Below the pieces are notes generated by a model, which did no database searches, was not told the origin of the DNA, and was given only the letters and a program-made list of their open reading frames with translations. The translations under genes and the position numbers were made by a program. Shown here piece after piece: positions 9,111-17,576 of a stretch of DNA of 64,000 bases (position 1 is the stretch's first letter; the number at the start of each line of letters is the position of its first letter). The DNA lies in assembly GCA_946187345.1 (NCBI GenBank), contig CAMHQD010000008.1, positions 1 through 64,000 on the forward strand. Direction: 5' to 3'. The DNA comes from an uncultured Porphyromonadaceae bacterium (GTDB taxonomy: Bacteria; Bacteroidota; Bacteroidia; Bacteroidales; Muribaculaceae).

Positions 9111-10172
9111 ATGGTTGCCGAACGTACCGACAAGCCTCTCTTTCTCTCTCCTCAAGGAGGGGGACAGGGTGGGGACGTGTGTTCTGTCCGTGAGGGTTGG
9201 CTTGATGTGGCGCGGTGCATGGCATGTGTCTGTGTGCTGGTGATTCACTGTCCCGGGCCGGAGTGCGGCAGCGGACTGTTGCATGCCGCGGTGAATTACT
9301 ATGCGGTGTCGCTGGCCAGTGTGTTGTTTTTCATGATTAGCGGCGCGCTTGTGCTGTGGCGGCCGGTGGACGATGTGTTGCCGTGGCTGCGGCACCGGCT
9401 GGGACGCGTGGTGATACCGATGGTGATATGGACGGTGGTGACACTGCTGGTCAATTACGCGATGGGACGGTTGTTGCCGGCCGACTTGCTGCGGCGGTTG
9501 TTATTAATTCCGGTGCAGGCTCAGGAGGGTGCGTTCTGGTTCATCTATGTTGTGGCCGGCATCTATCTTGTGGCGCCCGTGGTCGCGTATTGGCTCGATA
9601 GCGCTCGGCAGCGTGATGTGTTGTTATATATTGGGTTGTGGTTCATGACCCTTTTTGTGCCCTGGGTGGCGCATTTTGTGCCTGAGGCCAATCTCGTGAC
9701 GAGTGATGGCTATGGCTATCTGTACCACTTTCACGGTTATCTGGGTCTTGCGGTGGCCGGTTATTATATCCGTCGCTACGGCGTGCCATGCCGCGTGCGG
9801 TGGCTGCTGCTCGCGCTGGCGGCGCTTGTTGCGTTGCCGGTGGCGCTGCGTGCCGCCCATGTGCCCGGTGGGTTGTGGACACCGCGCCTGTCGCCCAACA
9901 TCGTCGCCATCACCATCGTCGTTTTCGCGTTGCTTCGCGGCACTTCGTACCTCGTACTTCGTACTTCGTACTTTGGTAAATTGGCGCGGTACACCTTTGG
10001 CATATATTTGATGCACAAACTGATTATCATGTGTGTGCTCGGTCCGTTGCTATGGCCGCTACACCTGGGTTATGCCATCGAGGTGCCGCTGATGGTCGTC
10101 GGCACGATAGCCATCGCCGTGCCAGCCATCATGCTGTTGCGCCGCCTGCCCTGCCACCGCCTCTTCTGCTGA
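9111..10172 (+). CDS. Acyltransferase 3 family membrane protein
   Basis: Predicted inner-membrane O-acyltransferase modifying cell-surface glycans or similar acceptors. About ten hydrophobic helices follow an EGWLDVARCMACVCVLVIHC motif, in which the family's catalytic-type His is present, and SVLFFMISGALVL matches the second conserved motif. The first 25 or so residues (PLFLSPQGGGQGGD) read through a C/T-rich, G-rich stretch that looks like dispersed repeat. The true start may therefore be later than 9111, although no closer ATG precedes the first motif. A second repeat (RGTSYLVLRTSYF) is inserted near the C-terminal helices. Confidence 0.8.
   Translation: MVAERTDKPLFLSPQGGGQGGDVCSVREGWLDVARCMACVCVLVIHCPGPECGSGLLHAAVNYYAVSLASVLFFMISGALVLWRPVDDVLPWLRHRLGRVVIPMVIWTVVTLLVNYAMGRLLPADLLRRLLLIPVQAQEGAFWFIYVVAGIYLVAPVVAYWLDSARQRDVLLYIGLWFMTLFVPWVAHFVPEANLVTSDGYGYLYHFHGYLGLAVAGYYIRRYGVPCRVRWLLLALAALVALPVALRAAHVPGGLWTPRLSPNIVAITIVVFALLRGTSYLVLRTSYFGKLARYTFGIYLMHKLIIMCVLGPLLWPLHLGYAIEVPLMVVGTIAIAVPAIMLLRRLPCHRLFC
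9941..9975 (+). repeat. ACTTCGTACTTCGT tandem words, in frame
   Basis: Three to four copies of a 10-mer of the type CTTCGTACTT read in frame in the acyltransferase gene. It is the reverse complement of the words at 2881-2937 and the same orientation as 38939-38972. Confidence 0.75.
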
Positions 10173-10188
10173 CGGGCGTGATAGTATT

Positions 10189-10238
10189 TGTCCGATCAAT
10201 CACACGCCCCTGTAAAGGGGACGGTGATTGACGGACAA
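10189..10238 (+). terminator. Inverted repeat downstream of the acyltransferase
   Basis: Arms TTGTCCGATCAATCAC and GTGATTGACGGACAA flank a smaller GCCCCTGTAAAGGGG-type hairpin, forming a long nested stem-loop 17 bp after the stop codon. It is a probable terminator, although the T-run is poor. Confidence 0.6.
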
Positions 10239-10316
10239 TCCAAGTTATATATAAATCAGGGACTTGTCAACGTCAATCAGTCACGTTGGCAAGCCCTTGT
10301 CTGCGCCCACACTCAA

Positions 10317-10363
10317 ATGGACGAAATGGACGATTGCCGTATGCCGAAGATTGCGTAACTTTG
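10317..10363 (+). promoter_or_regulatory. Promoter with paired ATGGAC operator boxes, copy 1
   Basis: Two ATGGAC boxes (10317-10322 and 10326-10331, period 9) are followed by a TTG at 10334-10336 and TAACTTTG at 10356-10363, 19 bases later. The distance from the last box to the -7 box is 24 bases, identical to the promoters at 11859-11905 and 23004-23067. The box position suggests an activator site abutting the -33 element. Confidence 0.75.
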
Positions 10364-10386
10364 TGGCCAAACAAGTACCGAAACCT

Positions 10387-11337
10387 ATGATGAACAGAAC
10401 ATTATTCTTGATAGCTGCGGTGGCGGCGGCGATGACTGCTGCCGCGGCGTCGCCTGACCTGAACGGCGACGGCCGCATCGACCGCCGCGACCACGACCTG
10501 CTGGCGTCGGCCATCGCTGAGGGTCGCTACTTGGCCGCCTACGACCTGGACGGCAACGGCGAGCTTGACACCGTGGACCTCAACCGCCTGCTCGATGACC
10601 CGACATACTATGCTCCCGAAAATAAAGTGTTTACCGTCAACGGCGTTACTTTTAATATGGTGGCCGTCAAGGGCGGCACATTCACGATGGGTGCGACTGA
10701 CGAGCAGGGCAGTGACTACGATAGTGACGAGCGTCCCATACATCAGGTAACGTTGAGCGACTATTGGATAGGCGAGACTGAGGTGACCGAGGCGTTGTGG
10801 ACGGCTGTGATGGGCAGCAACCCGAGTTATTACAAGAAAGGCGACAACTATCCGGTAGAAAATGTGTCCTGGGACGATTGCCAGACGTTTATCACGAAGT
10901 TGAACTCGTTGACGGGCGAGACATTCCGATTGCCGACGGAGGCGGAGTGGGAGTTCGCGGCTCGTGGCGGCACCAAGAGCGAGGGTTACAAGTACTCCGG
11001 CAGCAACACCATCGGCGACGTGGCGTGGTACACTGTTAACGCGTATGATGTTGGTTCAAGTAGTCCGAACTATGGCAAGCATCCCGTTGCGACAAAGGCG
11101 GCGAACGAGTTGGGCATTTACGACATGAGCGGCAACGTGTGGGAGTGGTGCCAGGACTGGTACGGCAGCTATAGCAGTGCCGCGCAGACCAATCCGACCG
11201 GCCCTACTACGGGCACCAACCGCGTGTTTCGCGGCGGCGGCTGGATCAACTTCGCGAGGCCCTGCCGTGTGTCGAATCGGGACTGCCTCCTGCCGACGTA
11301 CTCGTGCCGCGACCTCGGGCTGCGGCTTGCCCGATAG
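10387..11337 (+). CDS. Secreted SUMF1/FGE-fold protein with dockerin-like repeat and hypervariable C-terminus
   Basis: An exported protein of 316 residues. A signal peptide (MNRTLFLIAAVAAAM...) precedes a dockerin/EF-hand-like pair (DLNGDGRIDRRD and DLDGNGELDTVD). A complete SUMF1/formylglycine-generating-enzyme-type C-type lectin fold follows, with GGTFTMGA, DYWIGETEVTEALW, RLPTEAEWEFAARGG, ELGIYDMSGNVWEWCQDW and a final GLRLA. The last 37 codons (11221-11331) look like a diversity-generating retroelement variable repeat. I set the start at ATG 10387, since the longer TTG frame from 10264 would run through the promoter. A binding role is more likely than enzymatic FGE activity. Confidence 0.85.
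   Translation: MMNRTLFLIAAVAAAMTAAAASPDLNGDGRIDRRDHDLLASAIAEGRYLAAYDLDGNGELDTVDLNRLLDDPTYYAPENKVFTVNGVTFNMVAVKGGTFTMGATDEQGSDYDSDERPIHQVTLSDYWIGETEVTEALWTAVMGSNPSYYKKGDNYPVENVSWDDCQTFITKLNSLTGETFRLPTEAEWEFAARGGTKSEGYKYSGSNTIGDVAWYTVNAYDVGSSSPNYGKHPVATKAANELGIYDMSGNVWEWCQDWYGSYSSAAQTNPTGPTTGTNRVFRGGGWINFARPCRVSNRDCLLPTYSCRDLGLRLAR
11221..11331 (+). repeat. Putative DGR variable repeat VR1
   Basis: A 111-bp C-terminal segment aligning without gaps to 20920-21030. Flanking and framework codons are the same or synonymous (RV, RGG, CRVS, R, PT, LGLRLA). In the core from codon 19 to 31, ten of 13 codons differ; apart from codons 19 and 28 the changes are only at first or second positions with the third base kept, as expected of adenine-directed mutagenesis of AAC-rich template codons. 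A short GATAG/CTATC inverted repeat follows the stop. The template repeat and reverse transcriptase were not found in the window. Confidence 0.7.
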
Positions 11338-11850
11338 TTTCCCCTATCAGTGGCGTTGTGGTGGCGTATTGCGGGGCGTAGCGCGCAGCGCCGCCCGCAA
11401 TCGACACCACAACGCCCCCTGCGGCTGAGGTGGGGGCGCTAGCCCCCGTAAACATGATGGGCAGAATAAATTGCTCCCGTTCGGTCGCGAACTAAAGGTT
11501 CTGCCCCTACAAGTAACCGCAGCCCCGTAGGGGCGACAGTCTCCGCACGTTTCTGTCGCCCTTACAGGGCTTTGTTTGAGAAAAAACTCACACCATAGTC
11601 ACGGGGGCTGGCGCCCCCGCCTAGGAGCTGTCGCCCCTGACGGGGCTCACATTTGTCGCCGCTTGCGGCCACGCCAAGGCGAGGCCCTACAGCCTTTGAC
11701 AATCCTAATGGATTTTACCGGACAGCAATTAAATTTAACAAAAGATTTTTGTAAAATTTCCCACGCGCCAGCGTGGCCTTCTGTGAAATTTCTTAGTCAA
11801 ATCTCGTGTTCTATTAAATTCTCCTGTTCTCTTGTCTGAAATCGGGGCCC
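11338..11850 (+). repeat. Gene-free stretch of stacked hairpins and dispersed repeats
   Basis: There is no supportable ORF here. It holds inverted copies of GGGGGCGCTAGCCCCCGT (about 11432-11449 and 11600-11618), hairpins with GGGCAGAA/TTCTGCCC arms (about 11459-11507) and repeated CCCCGTAGGGGCGACA/TGTCGCCC words (about 11524-11645). A degenerate GGCCAAGGC element lies at 11666-11691. After that the DNA is AT-rich up to the next promoter. It resembles a nest of REP/MITE-like palindromes. Confidence 0.55.
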
Positions 11851-11858
11851 ACCCTCAA

Positions 11859-11905
11859 ATGGACAAAATGGACGATTGCCGTGTGGGCGACACGTTGTAT
11901 CTTTG
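11859..11905 (+). promoter_or_regulatory. Promoter with paired ATGGAC operator boxes, copy 2
   Basis: ATGGAC boxes at 11859-11864 and 11868-11873 (period 9), TTG at 11876-11878, 19-base spacer and TATCTTTG at 11898-11905. About 40 bases including the boxes match the copy at 10317-10363 closely (GCCCAC..CTCAAATGGAC). Confidence 0.75.
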
Positions 11906-11957
11906 TGGCAGCAAACCGAGTTGCGACAAACGTTTTACAAAATCGATGAGAATTTAT

Positions 11958-11988
11958 TTTGTGACATAGAATATTTTCACTAACTTTG
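11958..11988 (+). promoter_or_regulatory. Second, box-less promoter of the zinc-ribbon cluster
   Basis: TTTG at 11958-11961 and TAACTTTG at 11981-11988, 19 bases apart. It lies about 80 bp downstream of the boxed promoter, forming tandem promoters in front of the 12.1 kb small ORF and the zinc-ribbon genes. Confidence 0.6.
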
Positions 11989-12085
11989 CGACGCAGTCCG
12001 ACCTCAAGCGAGGACTGCCGACATATCTGAGGAAGCGTTTGGCTTTATCCGTGCCGATGAATCTCGACAATTCACTTTTCGCACG

Positions 12086-12280
12086 ATGGATACAGGCAGA
12101 TGCTCCCTCTTGGATAGGAATATACGCATTACGTCTGTATATACCTCCAAGGGACGTCGAACAATCACCGAGGGCAACGATAAGGGAACCTATTTTGACG
12201 GCACGTTTACTGCCAACGGCGAAACCAAGCAGGGAGCCTGGTACGACAAGAACGGCAACCTAATCGCTAAAGTTCCCTGA
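12086..12280 (+). CDS. Small MORN-like ORF, possibly a gene remnant
   Basis: A 64-codon frame beginning MDTGRCSLL and ending with a GTYFDGTFTANGETKQGAWY segment that resembles one MORN repeat. The same frame is open upstream to 11984 without an ATG, reading EEAFGFIRADESRQFTF, so the ORF could be the 3' end of a decayed larger gene. It lies about 100 bp downstream of tandem promoters. The following 175 bp to 12455 hold no gene. Function is unknown and reality as a gene uncertain. Confidence 0.35.
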   Translation: MDTGRCSLLDRNIRITSVYTSKGRRTITEGNDKGTYFDGTFTANGETKQGAWYDKNGNLIAKVP

Positions 12281-12455
12281 CACCCTCGATTTATTAATCG
12301 GCTATTGCTTGAGAATTTATTACTGACATTTCATGTAAATTCATGTTAATAACGACAATTCCGCCCTTACAGGTTGTTTGGAAATCAAACAGATACTCCC
12401 CGAATGCGACAGTTCACCCCCTCAACTTCTAAACTTCTAAACCATTCAAAGAACT

Positions 12456-13700
12456 ATGGCACTGATAACTTGCAATAATTGTGGGCATCCGGTATCTGAC
12501 CGTGCCGAAACCTGCCCCCACTGCGGTGCCACGATTGGCAATGCTGTCTTCAAGGACAGTTCTGGAGGTATGAACAAATCGCGGTTAGTTCCAGCAGTAA
12601 TTGGCTTGGTCGTTCTGGCAGTTGTTGGTGGCGGCGCGCTATTGTACTACTTTCTGAACAATCCAATCGACAAAGTCAAGACATTCGCAATTGACTTCGC
12701 GGCAAAAGTGACACAGAATCAAGTTGCTTCGGTGCATGAGTTATATCCCCAATCAGAAATATGCGAGTCATTTGTCTCGTTGCGCCTTAATCCGGACAAC
12801 ATTCAAGTGACAGAGACGTCTGTACCCAATCACTACCTCGTTTGTTGCGGTGATGGTGTTGACTTCAAGGTGAGCAAGGCAGATGATGGAACGATGAGCG
12901 TGACAGAATCTCACGGCCTTTTCGCCTTTCCTGATGCCGACATGGATCTTGCCAAGCAGACGGGTCAATGGAAGGCGAGTCTCACAGACGTTGAGAATGC
13001 CCAGCGCATGGCCAACCGTGGCTTTGCCGACTATCTCAAGATGAAATCAAAGGACGATATCCTCTCAAAAGTGAAAATCGTGAAAAATACGAAAAGTTTT
13101 GGAGAGTGTTTGGGAGCCTATGACGTTGGTGCCCATTATTGGAAACATTGGAGAACGACACATACCGTTATTGTTGAAAATAAGACGAATAAGGATTTCC
13201 CTGCAGAGGCTTATTCGTTAAAGATTCCTGATTGTGACGATGATGTCGAAATCGATTTATACAACAAAAATGCCACAAAGGTCGATGGGAAGTTGATACC
13301 GCCGCATGGTTCGGTTACCATCATGTGGACCGATGTACATTCTGATGGCACTCGAAATTACGATGACATTGTTACGCTTGACTTTAATCCCAACAAATTT
13401 CCGAACGTCATCAATGCCACTGGCTACGAATTTGACGAGTATATTGGTCAACTCAAAGCCGCCGCTGCTTCCGCCGTCGCATCTGTTGACTTAAGGGAGG
13501 GGGTGCTGACCGACCCTCAAGCCATTGACAGTTTTGTGAATGTCCGCAGCGGGCCAGGCATGAATTACGGTATTGTCGCACAGTTGGATGTTGGCACTAC
13601 GGTGAATTTCTGTGCTGGTTCGGGCAAATGGCTGAAGGTATATGACACTAACGGCAGTTATTTGGGTTATGTCTTCAAGAACTGCGTCAGGGTATTATAG
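12456..13700 (+). CDS. Zinc-ribbon membrane protein with C-terminal SH3b domain
   Basis: A 414-residue protein. An N-terminal zinc ribbon (ITCNNCGHPVSDRAETCPHC, four Cys) is followed by a single membrane helix at about residues 45-67 (AVIGLVVLAVVGGGALLYYF), so the ribbon should be cytoplasmic and the rest extracytoplasmic. The middle region (about 75-335) includes a DUF4878-like start (NNPIDKVKTFAIDFAAKVTQNQ). A bacterial SH3-type domain ends it (FVNVRSGPGMNYGIVAQLDVG). It heads the zinc-ribbon cluster of the island. The SH3b domain suggests contact with cell wall or another envelope component; this is inference. Confidence 0.75.
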   Translation: MALITCNNCGHPVSDRAETCPHCGATIGNAVFKDSSGGMNKSRLVPAVIGLVVLAVVGGGALLYYFLNNPIDKVKTFAIDFAAKVTQNQVASVHELYPQSEICESFVSLRLNPDNIQVTETSVPNHYLVCCGDGVDFKVSKADDGTMSVTESHGLFAFPDADMDLAKQTGQWKASLTDVENAQRMANRGFADYLKMKSKDDILSKVKIVKNTKSFGECLGAYDVGAHYWKHWRTTHTVIVENKTNKDFPAEAYSLKIPDCDDDVEIDLYNKNATKVDGKLIPPHGSVTIMWTDVHSDGTRNYDDIVTLDFNPNKFPNVINATGYEFDEYIGQLKAAAASAVASVDLREGVLTDPQAIDSFVNVRSGPGMNYGIVAQLDVGTTVNFCAGSGKWLKVYDTNGSYLGYVFKNCVRVL

Positions 13701-13747
13701 GGACTATTAGTCGCAATTGTCGAAATGTTGAACTATTGATATTTGTT

Positions 13748-14593
13748 ATGGCACTGATAACTTGCAAGAACTGCGGACGCCCCGTTTCTGACAAGGCACC
13801 GGCTTGTCCACATTGCGGCGCGGAAATAGAACCAGCCGCAACTCAAGCACGACCCGAACCCGGCGCCGAATTTGTCCCTGACGCCGAGGATAGCGTCAAG
13901 CCAACAATCTCGCCGGTGGTGGCCATCATTGCCATCGCCATCATTGCCATTGGGGCAATGGCGGGCTATTACCTCTACCAGCAGGAAATGGAACGACAGC
14001 GTGCTGAATTCGTGCGAGACAGCCTCGCGCAGGTCGAGCGCGAACGTATCGCCGCCGAACGCGCGCGCATTGCTGCTGAAAAAGCCCGTCAAGACTCCAT
14101 CCGCCGCGTCCACGAGACCATCGTCAACGGCTACCTCGAGGCCCTGCGAAGAGAGAAACGCAATTATGTGCCCGATGTGGACATGGATGCTGGTGTCAAG
14201 TATTTCCTGTTTGACATCACCAGAGATGGGATTGAAGATTTGTTTATTTACATGTATAATGGTTGGGGACACGGCAACAATTGGTGTGTTATATATGCTT
14301 TTGTGAATGGTTCGGTGAAGAAACTCCAAACAATGGGCATGAGTCAAGCCTCGTTGCATCAAGGGGGTGATTATATCATTCACAATCAGGAGATCCAAGG
14401 CACGCAAGAGATTTCGAAAATTACTTATAGCAATGGTAAAATCATATTTAGAGATATTTTCAAGGGTACGTGCTGGGTAGATAATCCTTCGTTAAAAGGC
14501 TACACATATATTGAAGATTACCGTAAAGTGTCGGAGCCTGAAGTGTCTTATATCAATAGTTCCAACGAACAGCCCATCTTGAACATGTTCTAA
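13748..14593 (+). CDS. Zinc-ribbon membrane protein, paralogue A
   Basis: A 281-residue protein starting MALITCKNCGRPVSDKAPAC with a four-Cys zinc ribbon and a membrane helix at about residues 56-78 (SPVVAIIAIAIIAIGAMAGYY). A long Arg/Glu/Ala coiled coil (about 80-125) precedes a C-terminal domain with YFLFDITRDGIEDLFIYMYN, reminiscent of D-x-DGI-x-D/E-L repeats in secreted proteins. The first ~290 bp are the same at nucleotide level as the genes at 16758 and 18476, whereas the C-terminal domain differs. The start is ATG 13748 by comparison with these. The next gene, 13 bp downstream, is a secreted partner. Confidence 0.7.
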   Translation: MALITCKNCGRPVSDKAPACPHCGAEIEPAATQARPEPGAEFVPDAEDSVKPTISPVVAIIAIAIIAIGAMAGYYLYQQEMERQRAEFVRDSLAQVERERIAAERARIAAEKARQDSIRRVHETIVNGYLEALRREKRNYVPDVDMDAGVKYFLFDITRDGIEDLFIYMYNGWGHGNNWCVIYAFVNGSVKKLQTMGMSQASLHQGGDYIIHNQEIQGTQEISKITYSNGKIIFRDIFKGTCWVDNPSLKGYTYIEDYRKVSEPEVSYINSSNEQPILNMF

Positions 14594-14606
14594 ATCATCC
14601 GACGAT

Positions 14607-16673
14607 ATGAAACGAATTATACTCTACCTTGTGGCGGCCCTGATGGTGTGGTGCCTCATGCCGATTGAGGCAACAACCTTCAAACCACCGACGCAAAGCA
14701 CTGGCTCCGTGTCCAATAAGAAACCACGCGCTAAGCGGAAGCATGCATCGTCGGCATCTGCCAAACGGCAATGCTGGCAGTGTGGGGAATCCAAGGGATT
14801 GGATGCGTTTGACGAGAATTCGGATATTTGCTGGAGTTGCTACACCGAGAACCTCAAAGCCCAGCAGGAATATGAGCGCCAGGAGGCCGAACGCCAACGC
14901 GCCGAAGCGGAGCGACGCCGCCAACAAGAGGCCGAGCGACAGCGACAAGAGGCCGAGCGACAGCGACAAGAGGCTGAACGACAGCGCAAGGACATGGCAC
15001 GCCAGCGACTCGAGTCAGATGTGGTAAGTTGGGAGTTTAATAGAGACAAGTACAGAACCAAGACCTTCACGGTCGGCAAGGTTTCGTTCACCATGGTGGC
15101 GGTGGCGGGCGGCACGTTTGCCATGGGCGCGACTTCCGAGCAGGGCGATTTGTCCCGCTCTAACGAAGTGCCGGCGCACCCCGTTGCGCTCAACGACTAC
15201 TGGATTGGCGAGACCGAGGTCACCGAGGCTCTATGGAAAGCGGTGATGGGCAAGAACCCGAGTAAGAAAAAGAAAGGCGACAACTACCCTGTTGAGAACG
15301 TCACTTGGGATGACTGTCAGACGTTTATTCGCAAACTTTACGAAAAGACCGGGGTAACCTTCTGCTTACCCACCGAGGCCGAGTGGGAGTTTGCCGCACG
15401 CGGCGGCAACAAGAGCAAGGGCTACAAGTATGCCGGTGGCGACAATGTGAGTCATGTCGCCTGGTATTGGCAAAATAGTGGCGAACAACTGCAAAATAAC
15501 AGTTACAGGCAATATAGCCGCTACTCTACTGACGATATATATGGAGATATTTATAGTGAGAATGCAGCCAACGGCAACAAATGCGCGAAGCATCCCGTGG
15601 CGAAAATGATGCCCAACGAGTTGGGCATCTACGACATGAGCGGCAATGTGAGTGAATGGTGCTCTGATTGGTATAGTGACTATAAAGCAAGCCCACAGAC
15701 AACCCCTTCGGGACCGATATCTGGCACTACCCGAGTAGTGCGTGGCGGCTCATGGACCGATGGGAGCGGACCTTGCCGAGTGTCCGCTCGTGACCATGCC
15801 ATTCCTTCTGGTGATAAAAAGTCGACGAAATCAATTGGTCTGCGCCTCGTCTGCCATGACGATGTCTTGCCCCTGTTGTTGAAATCCGGCAATACCAACG
15901 TCGACAATCGGGTGCTGGCTGCCCATGGAAGCGTTGATGTTTACGTGGTGAATGGTGTTCCGTTCAATATGGTGAACGTCAAGGGCGGCACGTTCACTAT
16001 GGGTGCTGACAGTGGGCGAGAAAAATGGTATAAAGATGAGAAGCCAACTCATCAGGTGACACTGAACAATTACTGCATTGGCCAAACCGAAGTCACCGAA
16101 AGACTGTGGCTGGCTGTAATGGGTACCTCCCCTGGTGGATACAAAGGCGTTGACTATCCCGTGAGTGGCGTCTCGTGGGATGACTGCAAGACGTTTATCA
16201 GCAAACTGAACTCGATGACAGGCGAGACGTTCCGCTTGCCAACCGAGGCCGAGTGGGAATTCGCCGCTCGAGGCGGCAACAAGAGCAAGGGCTACAAGTA
16301 CCCTGGTGGCAACAACTTGAGCACCATCGCGTGGTATTGGCAAAACAGCGGCAACTTGTGGTTGAGCGGAGAATGGGAAAAGACCAAAGTTGACAACAAC
16401 AATTGTGGAAAGCATCCCGTAGCATCAATGTTGCCCAACGAGTTGGGCATCTACGACATGGGCGGCAATCTCAGCGAGTGGTGCGCCGACTGGTACGGCG
16501 AGTACAGCAGCCGTGACCAAACTAACCCCAAAGGCCCTTCGACTGGCACGGAGCGCGTAATCCGTGGCATCAATTACTATTGGTCCAATGTGCTGGATCA
16601 TTATGTGTCTTACCGTTATAAAGAAAAGCCATCTGCTAAGTACGGCAACTACGGCTTCCGCCTCGCCAAATAA
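14607..16673 (+). CDS. Secreted zinc-ribbon protein with two SUMF1/FGE-fold domains
   Basis: 688 residues. A signal peptide (about 1-22) is followed by a Ser/Lys-rich linker, a CWQC...CWSC zinc ribbon (about 51-74) and an Arg/Gln/Glu heptad-like coiled coil (about 85-135). Two tandem SUMF1-type lectin-fold domains follow (about 150-415 and 440-688), each with GGTF(A/T)MGA, WDDC(Q/K)TFI, LPTEAEWEFAARGGNKSKGY and ELGIYDM. The ends of both domains differ from the hypervariable pattern of the genes at 10387 and 20035, so it is probably not a retroelement target. It follows its zinc-ribbon membrane partner by 13 bp. A role in glycan or protein binding at the envelope is inferred. Confidence 0.78.
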   Translation: MKRIILYLVAALMVWCLMPIEATTFKPPTQSTGSVSNKKPRAKRKHASSASAKRQCWQCGESKGLDAFDENSDICWSCYTENLKAQQEYERQEAERQRAEAERRRQQEAERQRQEAERQRQEAERQRKDMARQRLESDVVSWEFNRDKYRTKTFTVGKVSFTMVAVAGGTFAMGATSEQGDLSRSNEVPAHPVALNDYWIGETEVTEALWKAVMGKNPSKKKKGDNYPVENVTWDDCQTFIRKLYEKTGVTFCLPTEAEWEFAARGGNKSKGYKYAGGDNVSHVAWYWQNSGEQLQNNSYRQYSRYSTDDIYGDIYSENAANGNKCAKHPVAKMMPNELGIYDMSGNVSEWCSDWYSDYKASPQTTPSGPISGTTRVVRGGSWTDGSGPCRVSARDHAIPSGDKKSTKSIGLRLVCHDDVLPLLLKSGNTNVDNRVLAAHGSVDVYVVNGVPFNMVNVKGGTFTMGADSGREKWYKDEKPTHQVTLNNYCIGQTEVTERLWLAVMGTSPGGYKGVDYPVSGVSWDDCKTFISKLNSMTGETFRLPTEAEWEFAARGGNKSKGYKYPGGNNLSTIAWYWQNSGNLWLSGEWEKTKVDNNNCGKHPVASMLPNELGIYDMGGNLSEWCADWYGEYSSRDQTNPKGPSTGTERVIRGINYYWSNVLDHYVSYRYKEKPSAKYGNYGFRLAK

Positions 16674-16757
16674 ATCCTTTAACTAATTACACAAAACGCA
16701 TCCCGAACGCGACAGCGCGAGGCTCAACCTCTCAACCTCTCAACCTCTAACAGAACT

Positions 16758-17576
16758 ATGGCACTGATAACTTGCAAGAACTGCGGACGCCCCGTTTCTG
16801 ACAAGGCACCGGCTTGTCCACATTGCGGCGCGGAAATAGAACCAGCCGCAACTCAAGCACGACCCGAACCCGGCGCCGAATTTGTCCCTGACGCCGAGGA
16901 TAGCGTCAAGCCAACAATCTCGCCGGTGGTGGCCATCATTGCCATCGCCATCATTGCCATTGGGGCAATGGCGGGCTATTACCTCTACCAGCAGGAAATG
17001 GAACGACAGCGTGCTGAATTCGTGCGAGACAGCCTCGCGCAGGTCGAACGCGCACGCATCGCCGCCGAGAAAGCCCGACAAGACTCCATCCGCCGCGTCC
17101 ACGAGACCATCGTCAACGGCTACCTCGAGGCATTGAGAATAGAAACTAACAACTGGGAAAGAGATTATCCAGAAGAATTGACACTGGGTTCTGAAGTCTA
17201 TTATCTTTTATTTGATATGGATCATAGCGGTATTCCCATATTATGGATGGTAAAGTTAGGCGGTACATCTTTGAATTATGAATATGTAGCATATGCTTAT
17301 GTAGATGACAAAGTTCAAAGAATTTATAGACAAGGAAGTGGAATAAGCTATGGGAGTTTGTATATAGGAGACGATTACCTTCTTGTCTTTTGGACGGGTT
17401 ATCCTTCGGATTTAAATGTTTCGGCTCTTTGTAAATATACCTATAGAAATGGTAAAATACATGAAGATGTACTAAGTTCAAGTAATCACGGGTATGATTG
17501 GCCAACATTGACGGAACCTGAAGCACCTGTCATTATATCTTCATACAAACAACCGATTATAAATATGTTTAAATGA
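16758..17576 (+). CDS. Zinc-ribbon membrane protein, paralogue B
   Basis: 272 residues with the same zinc ribbon, membrane helix and coiled coil as the 13748 gene. The nucleotide sequence of the first ~290 bp appears identical, including silent sites. From about 17140 the sequence turns markedly AT-rich and codes for a different domain (YYLLFDMDHSGIPILWMVKLGG). This abrupt change points to gene conversion of the 5' part or a swapped 3' cassette. Its stop overlaps the ATG of the next gene (ATGA at 17573-17576), so the two are translationally coupled. Confidence 0.7.
   Translation: MALITCKNCGRPVSDKAPACPHCGAEIEPAATQARPEPGAEFVPDAEDSVKPTISPVVAIIAIAIIAIGAMAGYYLYQQEMERQRAEFVRDSLAQVERARIAAEKARQDSIRRVHETIVNGYLEALRIETNNWERDYPEELTLGSEVYYLLFDMDHSGIPILWMVKLGGTSLNYEYVAYAYVDDKVQRIYRQGSGISYGSLYIGDDYLLVFWTGYPSDLNVSALCKYTYRNGKIHEDVLSSSNHGYDWPTLTEPEAPVIISSYKQPIINMFK

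Noticed and set aside
10387..11337. Calling the SUMF1 proteins true formylglycine-generating enzymes or sulfatase activators
   Set aside because: No sulfatase is nearby and the C-terminal hypervariable segment fits a ligand-binding lectin fold better.
14607..16673. DGR variable repeats at the ends of the two SUMF1 domains of the 688-residue protein
   Set aside because: Their final segments differ from the 10387 and 20035 genes throughout, including framework and third codon positions, with no first/second-position bias.
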